A stretch of DNA of 64,000 nucleotides from Gammaproteobacteria bacterium (lineage in GTDB: Bacteria > Pseudomonadota > Gammaproteobacteria > JAIEPX01): contig JAIEPX010000014.1 of assembly GCA_019748175.1 (NCBI GenBank), positions 62,001 through 126,000 on the forward strand. Direction: 5' to 3'. A model generated the notes under the pieces. The model ran no database searches. It was not told the DNA's origin and saw nothing but the letters and a program-made list of their open reading frames with translations. The position numbers and the translations under genes are program-made. Position 1 is the first letter of the stretch; every line of letters starts with the position of its first letter. Positions 1 to 9,400 of the stretch are shown one piece after another.

Positions 1-375
1 ATCACTGGGTGAATTTGCAAATCCAGTAATAGGTAGTCCGACGCCTTTGCGTGCCAATAACTGAAGCGAACGTAACTTATCACGCGATCGTGTGATCGCA
101 ATTGAGGGATTAATGCTAAAGGTTCCCATGGTTTCAAAGTGTCGCACTACGGCAGCGCCATAAAAAGTGCGTTTTGGGCTGATGCGAGGAATAATGGCAT
201 CGAAAGGTTCGAGTTCATTACCTTTGTAATGAATGCTGGGGTTACGTGAGGCGATATTCATGTAGCAGCGGGCGTAATCGATAACAGACACATTATGGCC
301 ACGTGCTTCGGCGGCTTCTAGCAGTCGTCTGGTTGAGTAGAGGTCTTCGTTCCGAGATAAAATCGCGATGTCCAA
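1..375 (-). CDS. rimK: Ribosomal protein S6 modification ligase RimK, N-terminal part (cut by window edge)
   Basis: The 125 visible residues match the N-terminus of RimK, an ATP-grasp ligase that adds glutamate to the C-terminus of ribosomal protein S6. Recognisable blocks are [30 protein letters not shown] and [15 protein letters not shown]. The family is about 300 residues, so the ATP-grasp catalytic part lies outside the window. The start is a TTG at 375-373: an in-frame TAA lies five codons upstream, no ATG is available, and AAGGA sits about 11 bases upstream. It is divergent from the cytochrome gene at 528. Family assignment is firm; the start is well supported but unusual. Confidence 0.9.
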   Translation of the reverse strand, partial: MDIAILSRNEDLYSTRRLLEAAEARGHNVSVIDYARCYMNIASRNPSIHYKGNELEPFDAIIPRISPKRTFYGAAVVRHFETMGTFSINPSIAITRSRDKLRSLQLLARKGVGLPITGFANSPSD

Positions 376-439
376 AGTTTTTCGATCCTTAAAGTATTGA
401 GTTAATAATAGTTCAAATACTGAGAGTTTTCCATTAGTA

Positions 440-513
440 TAGGGGTCGGGTCTCCCGTTGGCTATCTTTAGATGAATACATCTCAAGATAGCCAACGGGA
501 GACCCGACCCCTA
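440..513. repeat. Perfect 29-bp inverted repeat (long hairpin) between rimK and the cytochrome gene
   Basis: Bases 440-468 are the exact reverse complement of 485-513. The 16-base loop contains a further short stem (470-474 with 478-482). The right arm ends two bases before the AGGAGG ribosome-binding site of the cytochrome gene, so an mRNA starting upstream would carry this hairpin directly before the start. It lacks a T-tract and is longer than a usual terminator. It may be a dispersed palindromic element or a bidirectional regulatory structure. Confidence 0.85.
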
Positions 514-527
514 CAGGAGGATAGTTT

Positions 528-1268
528 ATGCGAAGGAATGTTCAAGTTTTATTTTCAGGAATCGCTATGATGCTGTTGAGTTTTATGACTCAGGCTCAAA
601 TTAGCTCTAGCTCAGATTCTGTGTCTGCAGCTTCGACGGGTACGTCCAATACGCAGCAAATGTCTGTTTCAGCGATTGCGGCGGATGAAACTGCTACAGA
701 AGGAGCGTCCGTCAGTGCCCCTGCAGCTGGCCCAGCCCTCGCCTCTGCCGCAACTTCAGCCCCTGCCGCTGCCCCGACTCCTGTCCCCGCTTCTGCTCCT
801 GCGACTGACTCGCCTGCACCTGAAAACGCAGCAACTCCTCCGCCAACACCTGTTCCCAGCCCCGCGCCTAAAATTAATGTTCAGATTGAAGATCTAAAAC
901 CTAGCGCTGGTTCATTAGAAAAGGGTCGAATGAATTACGCACGTTATTGTGCGGATTGCCATGGTGCCAATGGTGAAGGTAAAAAAGGGCCAAAATTGAT
1001 TGGAAGTTTAATTGTCACAGGGCCTGTTTACGGTCACCTTAGTATTGTATTAAATGGTCACTCTAAATCCATGATGCCTACCTGGGGTATTAGTGAGATT
1101 TCGGATGATGTCATTGCCAGCATTATTACCTATCAGCGTAATTCATGGGGCAACAATGATAAAAAAGAATTTGGCCGACACGCAGGTGGTGTAGTGTCAG
1201 CAGAATGGGTTCACGTTTATCGCAAGATGATGAAGAATTTACCCGTTAAGCAAGATGTTAGAACATAA
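528..1268 (+). CDS. Secreted class I c-type cytochrome with Ala/Pro-rich linker
   Basis: A 246-residue protein. The N-terminus (about 1-23) is a signal peptide with basic MRRN and a hydrophobic core, ending near TQAQ. Residues about 30-115 are a low-complexity Ala/Pro/Ser linker. From about 125 there is a single cytochrome c domain: CADCH at 141-145 binds heme covalently, and Met183 in SMMPTWG is the likely distal ligand. It probably shuttles electrons in the periplasm, tethered or spaced by the linker. An AGGAGG site lies 7 bases before the ATG. The redox partner cannot be told from the sequence, and no oxidase gene is adjacent. Confidence 0.85.
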   Translation: MRRNVQVLFSGIAMMLLSFMTQAQISSSSDSVSAASTGTSNTQQMSVSAIAADETATEGASVSAPAAGPALASAATSAPAAAPTPVPASAPATDSPAPENAATPPPTPVPSPAPKINVQIEDLKPSAGSLEKGRMNYARYCADCHGANGEGKKGPKLIGSLIVTGPVYGHLSIVLNGHSKSMMPTWGISEISDDVIASIITYQRNSWGNNDKKEFGRHAGGVVSAEWVHVYRKMMKNLPVKQDVRT

Positions 1269-1313
1269 ATAAAATATTATATAGGATTCAGTCATCACAA
1301 AAAATGCGTCTCA

Positions 1314-4223
1314 CTACTTCATGGTGGGTGTGCTATTCCGTCTTCGATTATTGTTGAGCAATTCGTAAATTCTCTGGGTTGTTTCATCTGAAAAATTATT
1401 GGCTTCATTGAAAGCTAGGAAAGTAATTCTAGGATTTTCCTCAAGTAAGTGACAGAAAGCGTTGCCACATTTTTCGTTTAATTTGATTCCCATAATCATT
1501 AGAGATTGAAGAGTGGGATGGTGCCGTAATGCGGTGCAGATTTCTAAAGCTCCATCGATTCCAATAGGATTGTCGGACAGATCTAGAAATTCAAGTGTTT
1601 TATTTTTCTCGAGTCCTAGTGCGAGACATTGAGATCCTGCAGAAGTTAAGCCGCAATCACTGATATTTAATTCTTTGAGTGAGGTATGATTTGCTATCAA
1701 ATTAGATATATTTTTTGCGGCAGCCCATCCAGCTGAATCAAAATCATCACATGCGACCCAGCTGAAAAAAGTTTTGTTCGATGAACAGTTGAGCTTTTCT
1801 AAAATAGCGTGCTTTGATAATAATTTACAGAGTTTTACAGCGCCTATCCCTGTAATTCTATTTCTTTGTAAATGAATCTCCGTGGCTTCGGGTGCGTTCA
1901 TTAAGAACATTTCGAGTGTCCAGCCAATTGAGGTGTCATCTACATATTGGTCTGTGGTTGCGTCGCCTAAGATCTCTATGCGTTTGCATGGAAGTTCTTT
2001 GGCTGGTTCTAGCATTGCAATCATAGGTGTATTTCTAGGCGATATTACCGGTGAGGGTTGTGCTGTATCTGTTTCCTTTTTTCGAATTGCAGAGCGATCA
2101 AAAGAGGGGGGTTCAACTTTTCCTCCCGTGGTTGTAGCTGCACGTGCTCGAGATGCTGATAGGGAGTTAGCTGTTGAGCTCTGTGCTGAATCTTCCCCTG
2201 AGCTTCCTAATCTAAGCAGTTTGGTAAAAGATTTTCTCAGGCTACCACCTAATTGTTGTTTGCGTGGACTGGTTCCTGCAACAGGAGCAGCGGTGTCAGT
2301 GGCTTCGGGCGAAATTTCTGGGGCATCTGAAGTGGCGGGTAGTCCTGATTGTTTGCCAAATGATGGTAGGTGGGACCTTGACGTTCTTAGTTTTGTACTT
2401 AATCGAGGTTTTGGTTCAGTCGAAGAGGTTTCACTATTTTGAGATTCTGCTGAATTCCCAACTTCAGATTGTTTCTCAGTTGATTTTTTATTGCGCAACA
2501 TATTTCTTAGATTTGACATCGATGTTCTAAAGTTCACTGCTAATTGTTTTCCATTGGGAGCTTCAGTTTGGGGGCTCTCATCTTCGAGCACCTCTACTCT
2601 TGCTGAATCAGGAAGAGCTTTAAGCGATGAATTTTGAGTGGTGTGTTTTAACTGAGCGCTTTTCCAATTAGATTGACTGCTGGGTAACGTAGGTGTTGGT
2701 TCTCGTCTTAAAAAATAATCAACCTGATGATTAAGTTGTTCGGTAATGCGAGCAAAATATTGAGTTTGTTTTTGTGCGGTTTTGAGTCTTTCTTCCTTGG
2801 GTATTATGTTGGATTTTTCTTTGACTAAACTCGCTTGTTTAATGCTTTTAGTAGTAGCTTGCTCGAGTTTACGTTGTAGTGAAGCTATTTTTTCGTAATT
2901 TTTTACCCAGTTGATATTCGCGGCTTCTGAAGTTTTGTTTTCATGCGTGAGAGGTTCGTAGATTTGATCACAAATTGTTACTAACGTTTTTTGACACTCT
3001 AATAATCTTGTGCAAAGTTTAGTTAAGGTATCCATCAAGCGATTGATTTGATCATTGCTGATACCATAAACCAAAAGGTCTCCCCCTATACCTGCTAAGG
3101 CTTTTGCTTCGTCACACCCCATAAATACTTTTGCGAGTTCGATCAGTATTGTGTGCATCTCCATATATGCTTCTAATAGTTGAGGATTGAGCTGTATGGG
3201 TTTGTAGATACCTGTGTTGATTGCTTTGCTATTTTGTTTTGGAATTGTTGTTGGGTTTAGGAAGTCACTGATTTTTTGACTTTGCATCAGAGCACGAGGA
3301 ATACACGGATTGTTACTCTTGTCTAAAAAGGGATTGGAAGATAATTGGGTTGCTCTCAGCGAAAGTTTGCGAGCTTGACCTGTATTGTTAATCGTATCAT
3401 AGCTATTTACGGCTAAAGTTCCTTTCTTCTGATGTTCTTCAAGGAAAAAAGATGAAAATTCGGGGGTGTCGGCGAGCGTAGTGAGTAGCATGCCAATACT
3501 TGTAGAACATATTGGTTCATAATCAGATTCTCGTCGGCGAAATCGGGTGATATTGGGAGGCGGTGTATTTTCGGTGCTATTAAAAATATGATATAAAAAA
3601 CGAAAACCGTTGCTTAAAATAATTTTGCTATAATTTTGCAGGGTTTCTAGATGTTCTCGGGCACTGGTGTTGGCAATTTCTCGTTTAATGGCAAGAGTCA
3701 CTCTTCCTGCTAAAATATTTTTTACACGAATTAACGTGCTACGCATGGTTTTTTTGTTATGTCTTCCGGGCTTAAATGCTCCGGAGTTGAGTAAGTTATT
3801 CAAGTAGTCACAGTACTTTTTAACCATCTTTAGTGTGCTTTCACTGCAAGGCGCACGTGATAGCGTATTCGTGAGCCACGTTAATAGTTGGTAGCAAACT
3901 AAGTTATACGGATCATTGGTATTGCCATTTTTGCCAAATTTTCTCTTCCATCGTATGACCATATACGCGCATAAATGCCCAATCATTGCATCAGATTCTG
4001 TTTGCAGTAATCCGTGTTCTTTAATATCGGCTATCCATGTTCCTTTTTGTGTGTGAATTTCATCGATGTTATGAGTTGATAGTGTAAACTCGGCATTCAT
4101 TTTAAGGAAATCCGGTAGTCCTTCATCGGGCATCGCGTTATGCCAACACCGATGTACGCTTCTCATTCTGTTTTTTTCATTTTCCGTATATTCAGGTCGA
4201 TGTAATACGTGACGTTTTAACAT
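1314..4223 (-). CDS. LRR effector-like protein, last gene of four-gene LRR operon
   Basis: A 969-residue cytosolic-type protein with no signal peptide. Residues about 1-510 form a helical domain shared with the next two paralogues; shared blocks include FRFLYHIF, NPFLDKSNNPCIPRAL and GGDLLVYG. Residues about 520-740 are a Ser/Pro/Thr/Lys-rich linker with SPR motifs (TSPRKQ, ISPRNT). Residues about 740-950 are ribonuclease-inhibitor-type leucine-rich repeats (NRITGIGAVKL, LEFLDLSDNPIGIDGA). RI-type LRRs bind proteins, so a host target is plausible but inferred. The ATG follows GAGGAAA and starts 12 bases after the upstream gene's stop. No enzymatic motif was recognised. Confidence 0.8.
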   Translation of the reverse strand: MLKRHVLHRPEYTENEKNRMRSVHRCWHNAMPDEGLPDFLKMNAEFTLSTHNIDEIHTQKGTWIADIKEHGLLQTESDAMIGHLCAYMVIRWKRKFGKNGNTNDPYNLVCYQLLTWLTNTLSRAPCSESTLKMVKKYCDYLNNLLNSGAFKPGRHNKKTMRSTLIRVKNILAGRVTLAIKREIANTSAREHLETLQNYSKIILSNGFRFLYHIFNSTENTPPPNITRFRRRESDYEPICSTSIGMLLTTLADTPEFSSFFLEEHQKKGTLAVNSYDTINNTGQARKLSLRATQLSSNPFLDKSNNPCIPRALMQSQKISDFLNPTTIPKQNSKAINTGIYKPIQLNPQLLEAYMEMHTILIELAKVFMGCDEAKALAGIGGDLLVYGISNDQINRLMDTLTKLCTRLLECQKTLVTICDQIYEPLTHENKTSEAANINWVKNYEKIASLQRKLEQATTKSIKQASLVKEKSNIIPKEERLKTAQKQTQYFARITEQLNHQVDYFLRREPTPTLPSSQSNWKSAQLKHTTQNSSLKALPDSARVEVLEDESPQTEAPNGKQLAVNFRTSMSNLRNMLRNKKSTEKQSEVGNSAESQNSETSSTEPKPRLSTKLRTSRSHLPSFGKQSGLPATSDAPEISPEATDTAAPVAGTSPRKQQLGGSLRKSFTKLLRLGSSGEDSAQSSTANSLSASRARAATTTGGKVEPPSFDRSAIRKKETDTAQPSPVISPRNTPMIAMLEPAKELPCKRIEILGDATTDQYVDDTSIGWTLEMFLMNAPEATEIHLQRNRITGIGAVKLCKLLSKHAILEKLNCSSNKTFFSWVACDDFDSAGWAAAKNISNLIANHTSLKELNISDCGLTSAGSQCLALGLEKNKTLEFLDLSDNPIGIDGALEICTALRHHPTLQSLMIMGIKLNEKCGNAFCHLLEENPRITFLAFNEANNFSDETTQRIYELLNNNRRRNSTPTMK

Positions 4224-4235
4224 ATCATTTCCTCG

Positions 4236-6635
4236 CTATAGAAGGTTGGTTCCTGAAACTTTATAAGGGTTTTGTTGGTCCAATAGTAATTGGCGATTAT
4301 GGTATAATTGCTCACCTATTTTACTTTTCATTTCTGGAGAGATTTTTTCATCATCCAACATAAGATCTGTAATTTGAGTAGATACTTTTAGTAGATCTAG
4401 AATGTGTTTGGCTCCTTGATCAGTAATGTTAATATAGTTGAGTCGTAGATCGTAAAGGATTTTGTTTTTTTGTAATGCCACGCAGATTGCCTCGATACCA
4501 GCGTCACTTAATGTATTGCCACCAATATCAAGCACCTCCAACGTTTTATTGAGAGAGAGACATGAAGCAATAAAACCGGCGCTTTTAACATCTACTCCGC
4601 AGCTATTGATGTGAAGAGCCTTAAGAGTTTTAGTTGTTTTAATAAAATCAGAAAAAGCATTGAGCGATTCCATTTGGGTTCCAGAAAAGTCGCTTAAATT
4701 TAATAGCGAAGGATTGTTTGTCACATTTAATTTAGTGAGAGAGCTACATTCTGCCAGTGCTTTCCATAACGCTTTGGTTCTGTTAGAAGTAAGTTTATTA
4801 TTCTTTAATTGTATTTTGGTGAATGTCTGTGTTCTTGATTTTATTAATTGAACGGCGCAATTGACAAGGTTGTCTGTAAATACACGCTTTGAACTGCCCC
4901 TTAGGTCTAGCTTATGAACGTCTTGAGAAGGTTTTATATCTGACACATCTGGAGTTTGAGCTGCGCTTTGATGGGGTGTATTGGGGCTTGGTCTGGCTCC
5001 CATCGTAAAAGTCAATGCTCGTCCTCTTGGGATGGTGGCGAGTTCTTGAGTAGAAGTTGATGCCTCAACGGCAGATCTTGTTGAGGGGGGGGATTCAGGG
5101 AAAAATCGCGATCCGGTCGCTGAGCGTGATCTTGGAGAAACACTTGAGGGTAGCTCTAACATTGGCTGTCTCGTAAGAAATTGAGTAACATGGTTGCTTA
5201 ATATTTCCGCTGTTTCAGTAAAATATAGAGTTTGTTTTTTCGCGATTTCTAGACGTTCTTCTGTGGTGATTTTATTTGAGCTGGTTTGAATTTTGTTTGC
5301 TTCATCGATGCATGATGACAAAGCGCTCTCAAGCTGGTCATTAATAGAAGGTAAACGGGCTAAATTTTTAAGCCAAGCTCTTGTGGCTTTTGGTAATGAT
5401 GCTACCGTCTTGCCGGTTTCTATTGCTTCTTGAGTGCTGGTTGCGATTTTTATGCGATTATGACAACGCGTCAAGGTTGTACAGAGTTTTTTTAAGGTTT
5501 CCATTAAATCATTGATCTGTTTATTACTTTGGCCATAGACCAAAAGGTCGCCGCCCTGTCCCGCAGATTTATATGCTTCGTCGCAGGCTAAAAAAATCTG
5601 AGCGAGTTCAATTAACAACGCGTGCATTTCCATAAAATCACTGAGCAATTTTTCATCCGTTCTAAATGCTTCAACTATCCCAGTTTTTTTAACAGTGCTT
5701 CGTGATTTCCCATTTAAATAATCATATAGCCCGGCTGTGTGTTTGACGTCTTCGAAAAGAGATTGCGGTATGCATAATTGATTTTTTTGGTCAATAAATG
5801 GATTGACGAGAGTCGTAGTATTTTCGGATTGAGGCTTGTCTTCGATGCTCGTAAGCTCTGTTGCTGATGGGTCTTTGGTGTCAAATATGTGACAATAGGA
5901 TGCTGTTTTAACCAGACACTGCAGAAGTAGGCCGCTTCTTGATTCAGTGATTTCATCTGGTAGCAAACAGATGTCTGCTGGCGAAGGTTTAATGGTGTCT
6001 CTTAGAGCAAAGTAAAGGAATTGAAATCCGTAATCTGAAACCCGCTTACCAAGCTTTTTTAATTCAGTTAAGTAGTCTCGAACACAAGAGTTCTCAATTT
6101 CTCTGTTTATTATGGGTCTGATTTTATGCTGTAATGTTGTTCGAACAGCGGTAATCACACTAAGCATTGTGCGTCGAGTTTTTTCATTTTTAAAGATTTT
6201 TGCGTCTCCTAACTTAATGAGATATTGAATACGATTATCGACGATGTTCAGTGTTGCTTCATTGCATTTTGCGCCGGATAAGTCACGTGTCATCCATATT
6301 AGTAGCTCATAGCAGGTTAGATTCGTGGGGTCATTTGGATTACCAACATTGGCATCTACTCTCAACGACATATATTCAGTGCAATCACTGATCATGTCTT
6401 GTACTTCGGTGGATAAGAAGCCGTCTTCTAATTTATCATTCCAAACACTGGCTAAAAGATCTTGGCCAGAAATTTCATGTTCTGGCATTTTATTATTGCC
6501 CATTTTCAATTCGGGAGGCTCGTTTTTACCGCATTGGCTTTCTCTAAAACAGCGATAAATTTCATTCATCATATTCAATTCAACAGCAGAATACTCTTTA
6601 GATTTCCACCATTCCCTTTTGAGATATTCCCACAT
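4236..6635 (-). CDS. LRR effector-like protein, third gene of LRR operon
   Basis: A 799-residue paralogue. Residues about 1-490 are the shared helical domain (GFQFLYFALRD, NPFIDQKNQLCIPQSL, GGDLLVYGQSNKQIN). The linker, about 490-575, is the shortest in the operon but keeps an SPR motif (SPRSRS). About 575-790 are RI-type LRRs (LEVLDIGGNTLSDAG, LRLNYINITDQGA). There is no signal peptide or membrane segment. It lies 12 bases from each neighbour's boundary on the upstream side of 4223 and downstream side of 6648, indicating one transcript. A G-rich run (AGGGGGG) about 10 bases before the ATG may serve as the ribosome-binding site. Confidence 0.8.
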   Translation of the reverse strand: MWEYLKREWWKSKEYSAVELNMMNEIYRCFRESQCGKNEPPELKMGNNKMPEHEISGQDLLASVWNDKLEDGFLSTEVQDMISDCTEYMSLRVDANVGNPNDPTNLTCYELLIWMTRDLSGAKCNEATLNIVDNRIQYLIKLGDAKIFKNEKTRRTMLSVITAVRTTLQHKIRPIINREIENSCVRDYLTELKKLGKRVSDYGFQFLYFALRDTIKPSPADICLLPDEITESRSGLLLQCLVKTASYCHIFDTKDPSATELTSIEDKPQSENTTTLVNPFIDQKNQLCIPQSLFEDVKHTAGLYDYLNGKSRSTVKKTGIVEAFRTDEKLLSDFMEMHALLIELAQIFLACDEAYKSAGQGGDLLVYGQSNKQINDLMETLKKLCTTLTRCHNRIKIATSTQEAIETGKTVASLPKATRAWLKNLARLPSINDQLESALSSCIDEANKIQTSSNKITTEERLEIAKKQTLYFTETAEILSNHVTQFLTRQPMLELPSSVSPRSRSATGSRFFPESPPSTRSAVEASTSTQELATIPRGRALTFTMGARPSPNTPHQSAAQTPDVSDIKPSQDVHKLDLRGSSKRVFTDNLVNCAVQLIKSRTQTFTKIQLKNNKLTSNRTKALWKALAECSSLTKLNVTNNPSLLNLSDFSGTQMESLNAFSDFIKTTKTLKALHINSCGVDVKSAGFIASCLSLNKTLEVLDIGGNTLSDAGIEAICVALQKNKILYDLRLNYINITDQGAKHILDLLKVSTQITDLMLDDEKISPEMKSKIGEQLYHNRQLLLDQQNPYKVSGTNLL

Positions 6636-6647
6636 ATAGCTAGCCCC

Positions 6648-9362
6648 CTAATTAGTTACATTCATTTTTAATGAGGATTCTTGTGCCAGTAAATTGGCGT
6701 AGGCTTGTGCCTTGATTTCTTCGGCGAGTGAATCTGAAATTTTGTTCCCGTCGAATTTAACATAAGTGATTTTAGTATTGCTTTTTACAAGATTCAGCAG
6801 TTCTTTACCGGCTTCCTCTGTTAATTGATTTCCGTCAATAGCTAAATAACGGAATGTTGGATGTCGATATATAGCTTCGAAAATCATTATAGCGCCTTCG
6901 TCAGAGAGATTATTATCACCAATATCTAAAAATTCGAGTGATTGATTGTCACGGAGGCCGTTAGCAATTAACCCGGCGCATGTTGTTGATAGGGGTCTGC
7001 AATCGCTCAGCCAAAGGTCTTTAAGCGATGTGGTTGCTTCAAGTAATTCTTTAAGAGCTAAAGCTGCAGGATAAGGGTGTGAATTTGGTGATTTCGATGA
7101 TGAAATTTCGTTGAATAAAGTTGGATTGCATGAAAGATTTATTTGCCTAATAGATTTGTGTTTTATTAAAGATTCACACAGCGGTACTAAGACAGTGCCT
7201 GTGATTTGTTTTAGATTTAAGTCGATTCTTTCGGTATCTGGTCTAATTTGACGTAACAGTTCAGGTATGTCTTGATCAAGTACTTTTTTTATTCCGAAGA
7301 GGCTTAAGCAGTGGGCTACTTTCAGTTTCTCTGATTCAGGAGATTGTGATGTCCTTTGGGCTGAATCATCGTTAGTTTCCGATATTGAATGAATTTGTGC
7401 GGATGTGAGTTTTCTTTCTGGGCTGGGTGAGTGAGTGGCTTGGACTAAAGTTAGTGATTGTATGCCGATTTGCTCTTGTGCTACTAAAGTCACAGAGGTT
7501 GAGCTGGCAGTTCTTCTTCTTTCAACGACTGGTGAGCCTAATGCAAATTGTGGAATTTGAGGGGGTGATTCGGGCCTTGGAAGTAATGCTGGTGACTGTT
7601 GCGGCGGTGGGGGTCTAAGATCTCTTGAGGGAGTTGGAGAATAAGCTACTACAGGCGTAACTCCAGGTTCAGGTATTACAAAAGTTGAAGGCTTGATTTT
7701 GGTTTTTCTATCGCCTCGTCTTGCAGCTACGCTATCCGTTATTTCTTGAAATCTATTTTTCGTGCTTTTTGTTTGAGCGCTGGTGTTTTTGGAGAGTGTA
7801 GGGCTCGATTGTCTTGAGGTTGTTGGGCTTTTTGGGCCAGTGCCTCGAGGGCTAGATTGTGGAGATGTTTCAGGTGATTTAGGCAAGTTTGTTAAGAAAG
7901 TATCTATCTCTTGGTTGAGTAATTCTACGGCTTGCTCGTATTGAACAACTTTTTGAGCCGTTGTTTTTTTTCGCCCTTCTATAGGTATTGTGGTGGCAAT
8001 GGCTGAAATTTCTTTAGTTTCTTCGCAGCATCTTTTCCAGGCTGAATCGAATTCGCTCGTGATATTACTTATTGAAGCAATGTTTTTTATCCAGAGTGTA
8101 GTGTTAGGATCCGTTGTTGCGCCTGCTTTGCTGAGTATCTCCCATGTTTGTGTTGTGCAATCAATTAATTTCAGTTTGCACGTTTGAAGTGCGCCGTGTA
8201 AATCGTTGAGTTTTTTCATCAACCCAATAATCAGAGTGTTACAAACATGAAAATCTAAAAGTTTAAAATCTTCTTCAGCAAGATCCATCGCCTCTTTACA
8301 AGAATGAAGAACTCTTGTTGTTTCATAAAGTAAAGCATGCATTTTAACGAAGGTTCCGATGATGTTGGGTTTGTTGAGAAAAGGTGAGTGAATGCCTGCA
8401 CACTCTTGTGCCAACTCTTCGCAGTGAAAGAATTCGATGAGTGAAGTTTGAGCTTGATTGCTTCCATTTAATAGAGCTCTTGGAATACAAAGTCGATTAT
8501 CACTCGTAATGAATGGATTATTTATTTGTATTTGTTTTAGACTATTTTTTCTATGCAGACCCACTGTTAGTCTTGGTGAGCGTGGTGAAGTGGTGGGTGA
8601 CGATGTTTCCTTTTCTTTGAAAAGTTCGCTAAGTTGAGGTGCGATTAAGAGTGCTTTCAGTAATTGACCGCTTTTTGTATTTGTAATTACTGCTATGAAC
8701 GGATCATTCGCTTGAAGTTTTGCAACGCCTGGGAAGAGGTGTAATTCTGTATTCGAAAAAAGAGTGTGTAAAAAGCGGATTCCGTTATCAATGATGAATT
8801 TTCCGTGCGTAACTAGGCTTTCCAGATGTGAATGTAGTTGAGTTGTAGGTGTTTCAGGCTTGAGTTTTGGAATAATTTTTCTTAAGTATTTTTTTAAATT
8901 GTTAAGAAGCATTCGAATTTCTTGATCATTGGCATCTTCGCCGGACAATAACGCTGATTTCATTAGAGCATTAATATATTCAATTCTCTTATTTACGGAG
9001 GCTATACTCTCTTCAGTTCGAGTTGCGCCAGAAAGTTTCAGGGCGAGCCAGTGTAGATATTCGAATAACATCAAGTGCAAAGGATGGTTGGAGTCTATAT
9101 TTTGATTTATTCGACTATTAACCAGGATGCAAATAGACTGAATTTGCTGATTAAGAACGTTTCTTAAATGACCTTCTAATTGTCGTCGTGTCCAGGTTTC
9201 CAATAAAAAGTCTTTTTCCTGGAGTTTTGGGCGGGTTTTCAATGTCCCCAAGGTATCATTAATGGTCGTAGTAAAACACTCGCAAATAATGGCGAGTTTA
9301 GTCTCGTTTTCAGAGGTTTTAGTTGTTTCTTTAAACTTTACTCTACTCACGTTTAACCCCAT
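6648..9362 (-). CDS. LRR effector-like protein, second gene of LRR operon
   Basis: A 904-residue paralogue. Residues about 1-480 are the shared helical domain (GIRFLHTLFSN, NPFITSDNRLCIPRAL); the GGDLLVYG block of its neighbours is here diverged to EEDFKLLDFHV. About 480-670 are a Ser/Pro/Thr-rich disordered linker with SPR motifs (SPRSPR, SSPRGT). About 670-890 are LRRs (LEFLDIGDNNLSDEGA, YLAIDGNQLTEEAGKEL). The next gene upstream ends 38 bases away. No clear Shine-Dalgarno precedes the ATG, so it may rely on coupling. The linker suggests a flexible two-module adaptor; the function is unknown. Confidence 0.8.
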   Translation of the reverse strand: MGLNVSRVKFKETTKTSENETKLAIICECFTTTINDTLGTLKTRPKLQEKDFLLETWTRRQLEGHLRNVLNQQIQSICILVNSRINQNIDSNHPLHLMLFEYLHWLALKLSGATRTEESIASVNKRIEYINALMKSALLSGEDANDQEIRMLLNNLKKYLRKIIPKLKPETPTTQLHSHLESLVTHGKFIIDNGIRFLHTLFSNTELHLFPGVAKLQANDPFIAVITNTKSGQLLKALLIAPQLSELFKEKETSSPTTSPRSPRLTVGLHRKNSLKQIQINNPFITSDNRLCIPRALLNGSNQAQTSLIEFFHCEELAQECAGIHSPFLNKPNIIGTFVKMHALLYETTRVLHSCKEAMDLAEEDFKLLDFHVCNTLIIGLMKKLNDLHGALQTCKLKLIDCTTQTWEILSKAGATTDPNTTLWIKNIASISNITSEFDSAWKRCCEETKEISAIATTIPIEGRKKTTAQKVVQYEQAVELLNQEIDTFLTNLPKSPETSPQSSPRGTGPKSPTTSRQSSPTLSKNTSAQTKSTKNRFQEITDSVAARRGDRKTKIKPSTFVIPEPGVTPVVAYSPTPSRDLRPPPPQQSPALLPRPESPPQIPQFALGSPVVERRRTASSTSVTLVAQEQIGIQSLTLVQATHSPSPERKLTSAQIHSISETNDDSAQRTSQSPESEKLKVAHCLSLFGIKKVLDQDIPELLRQIRPDTERIDLNLKQITGTVLVPLCESLIKHKSIRQINLSCNPTLFNEISSSKSPNSHPYPAALALKELLEATTSLKDLWLSDCRPLSTTCAGLIANGLRDNQSLEFLDIGDNNLSDEGAIMIFEAIYRHPTFRYLAIDGNQLTEEAGKELLNLVKSNTKITYVKFDGNKISDSLAEEIKAQAYANLLAQESSLKMNVTN

Positions 9363-9400
9363 TTACTAAACATAGATTAAGATTCTCACGGAAAATAAAT

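Noticed and set aside
1882..2442. A 186-codon plus-strand frame inside the first LRR gene
   Set aside because: It lies antisense to the Ser/Pro-rich linker, whose composition opens other frames; nothing in it resembles a protein family.
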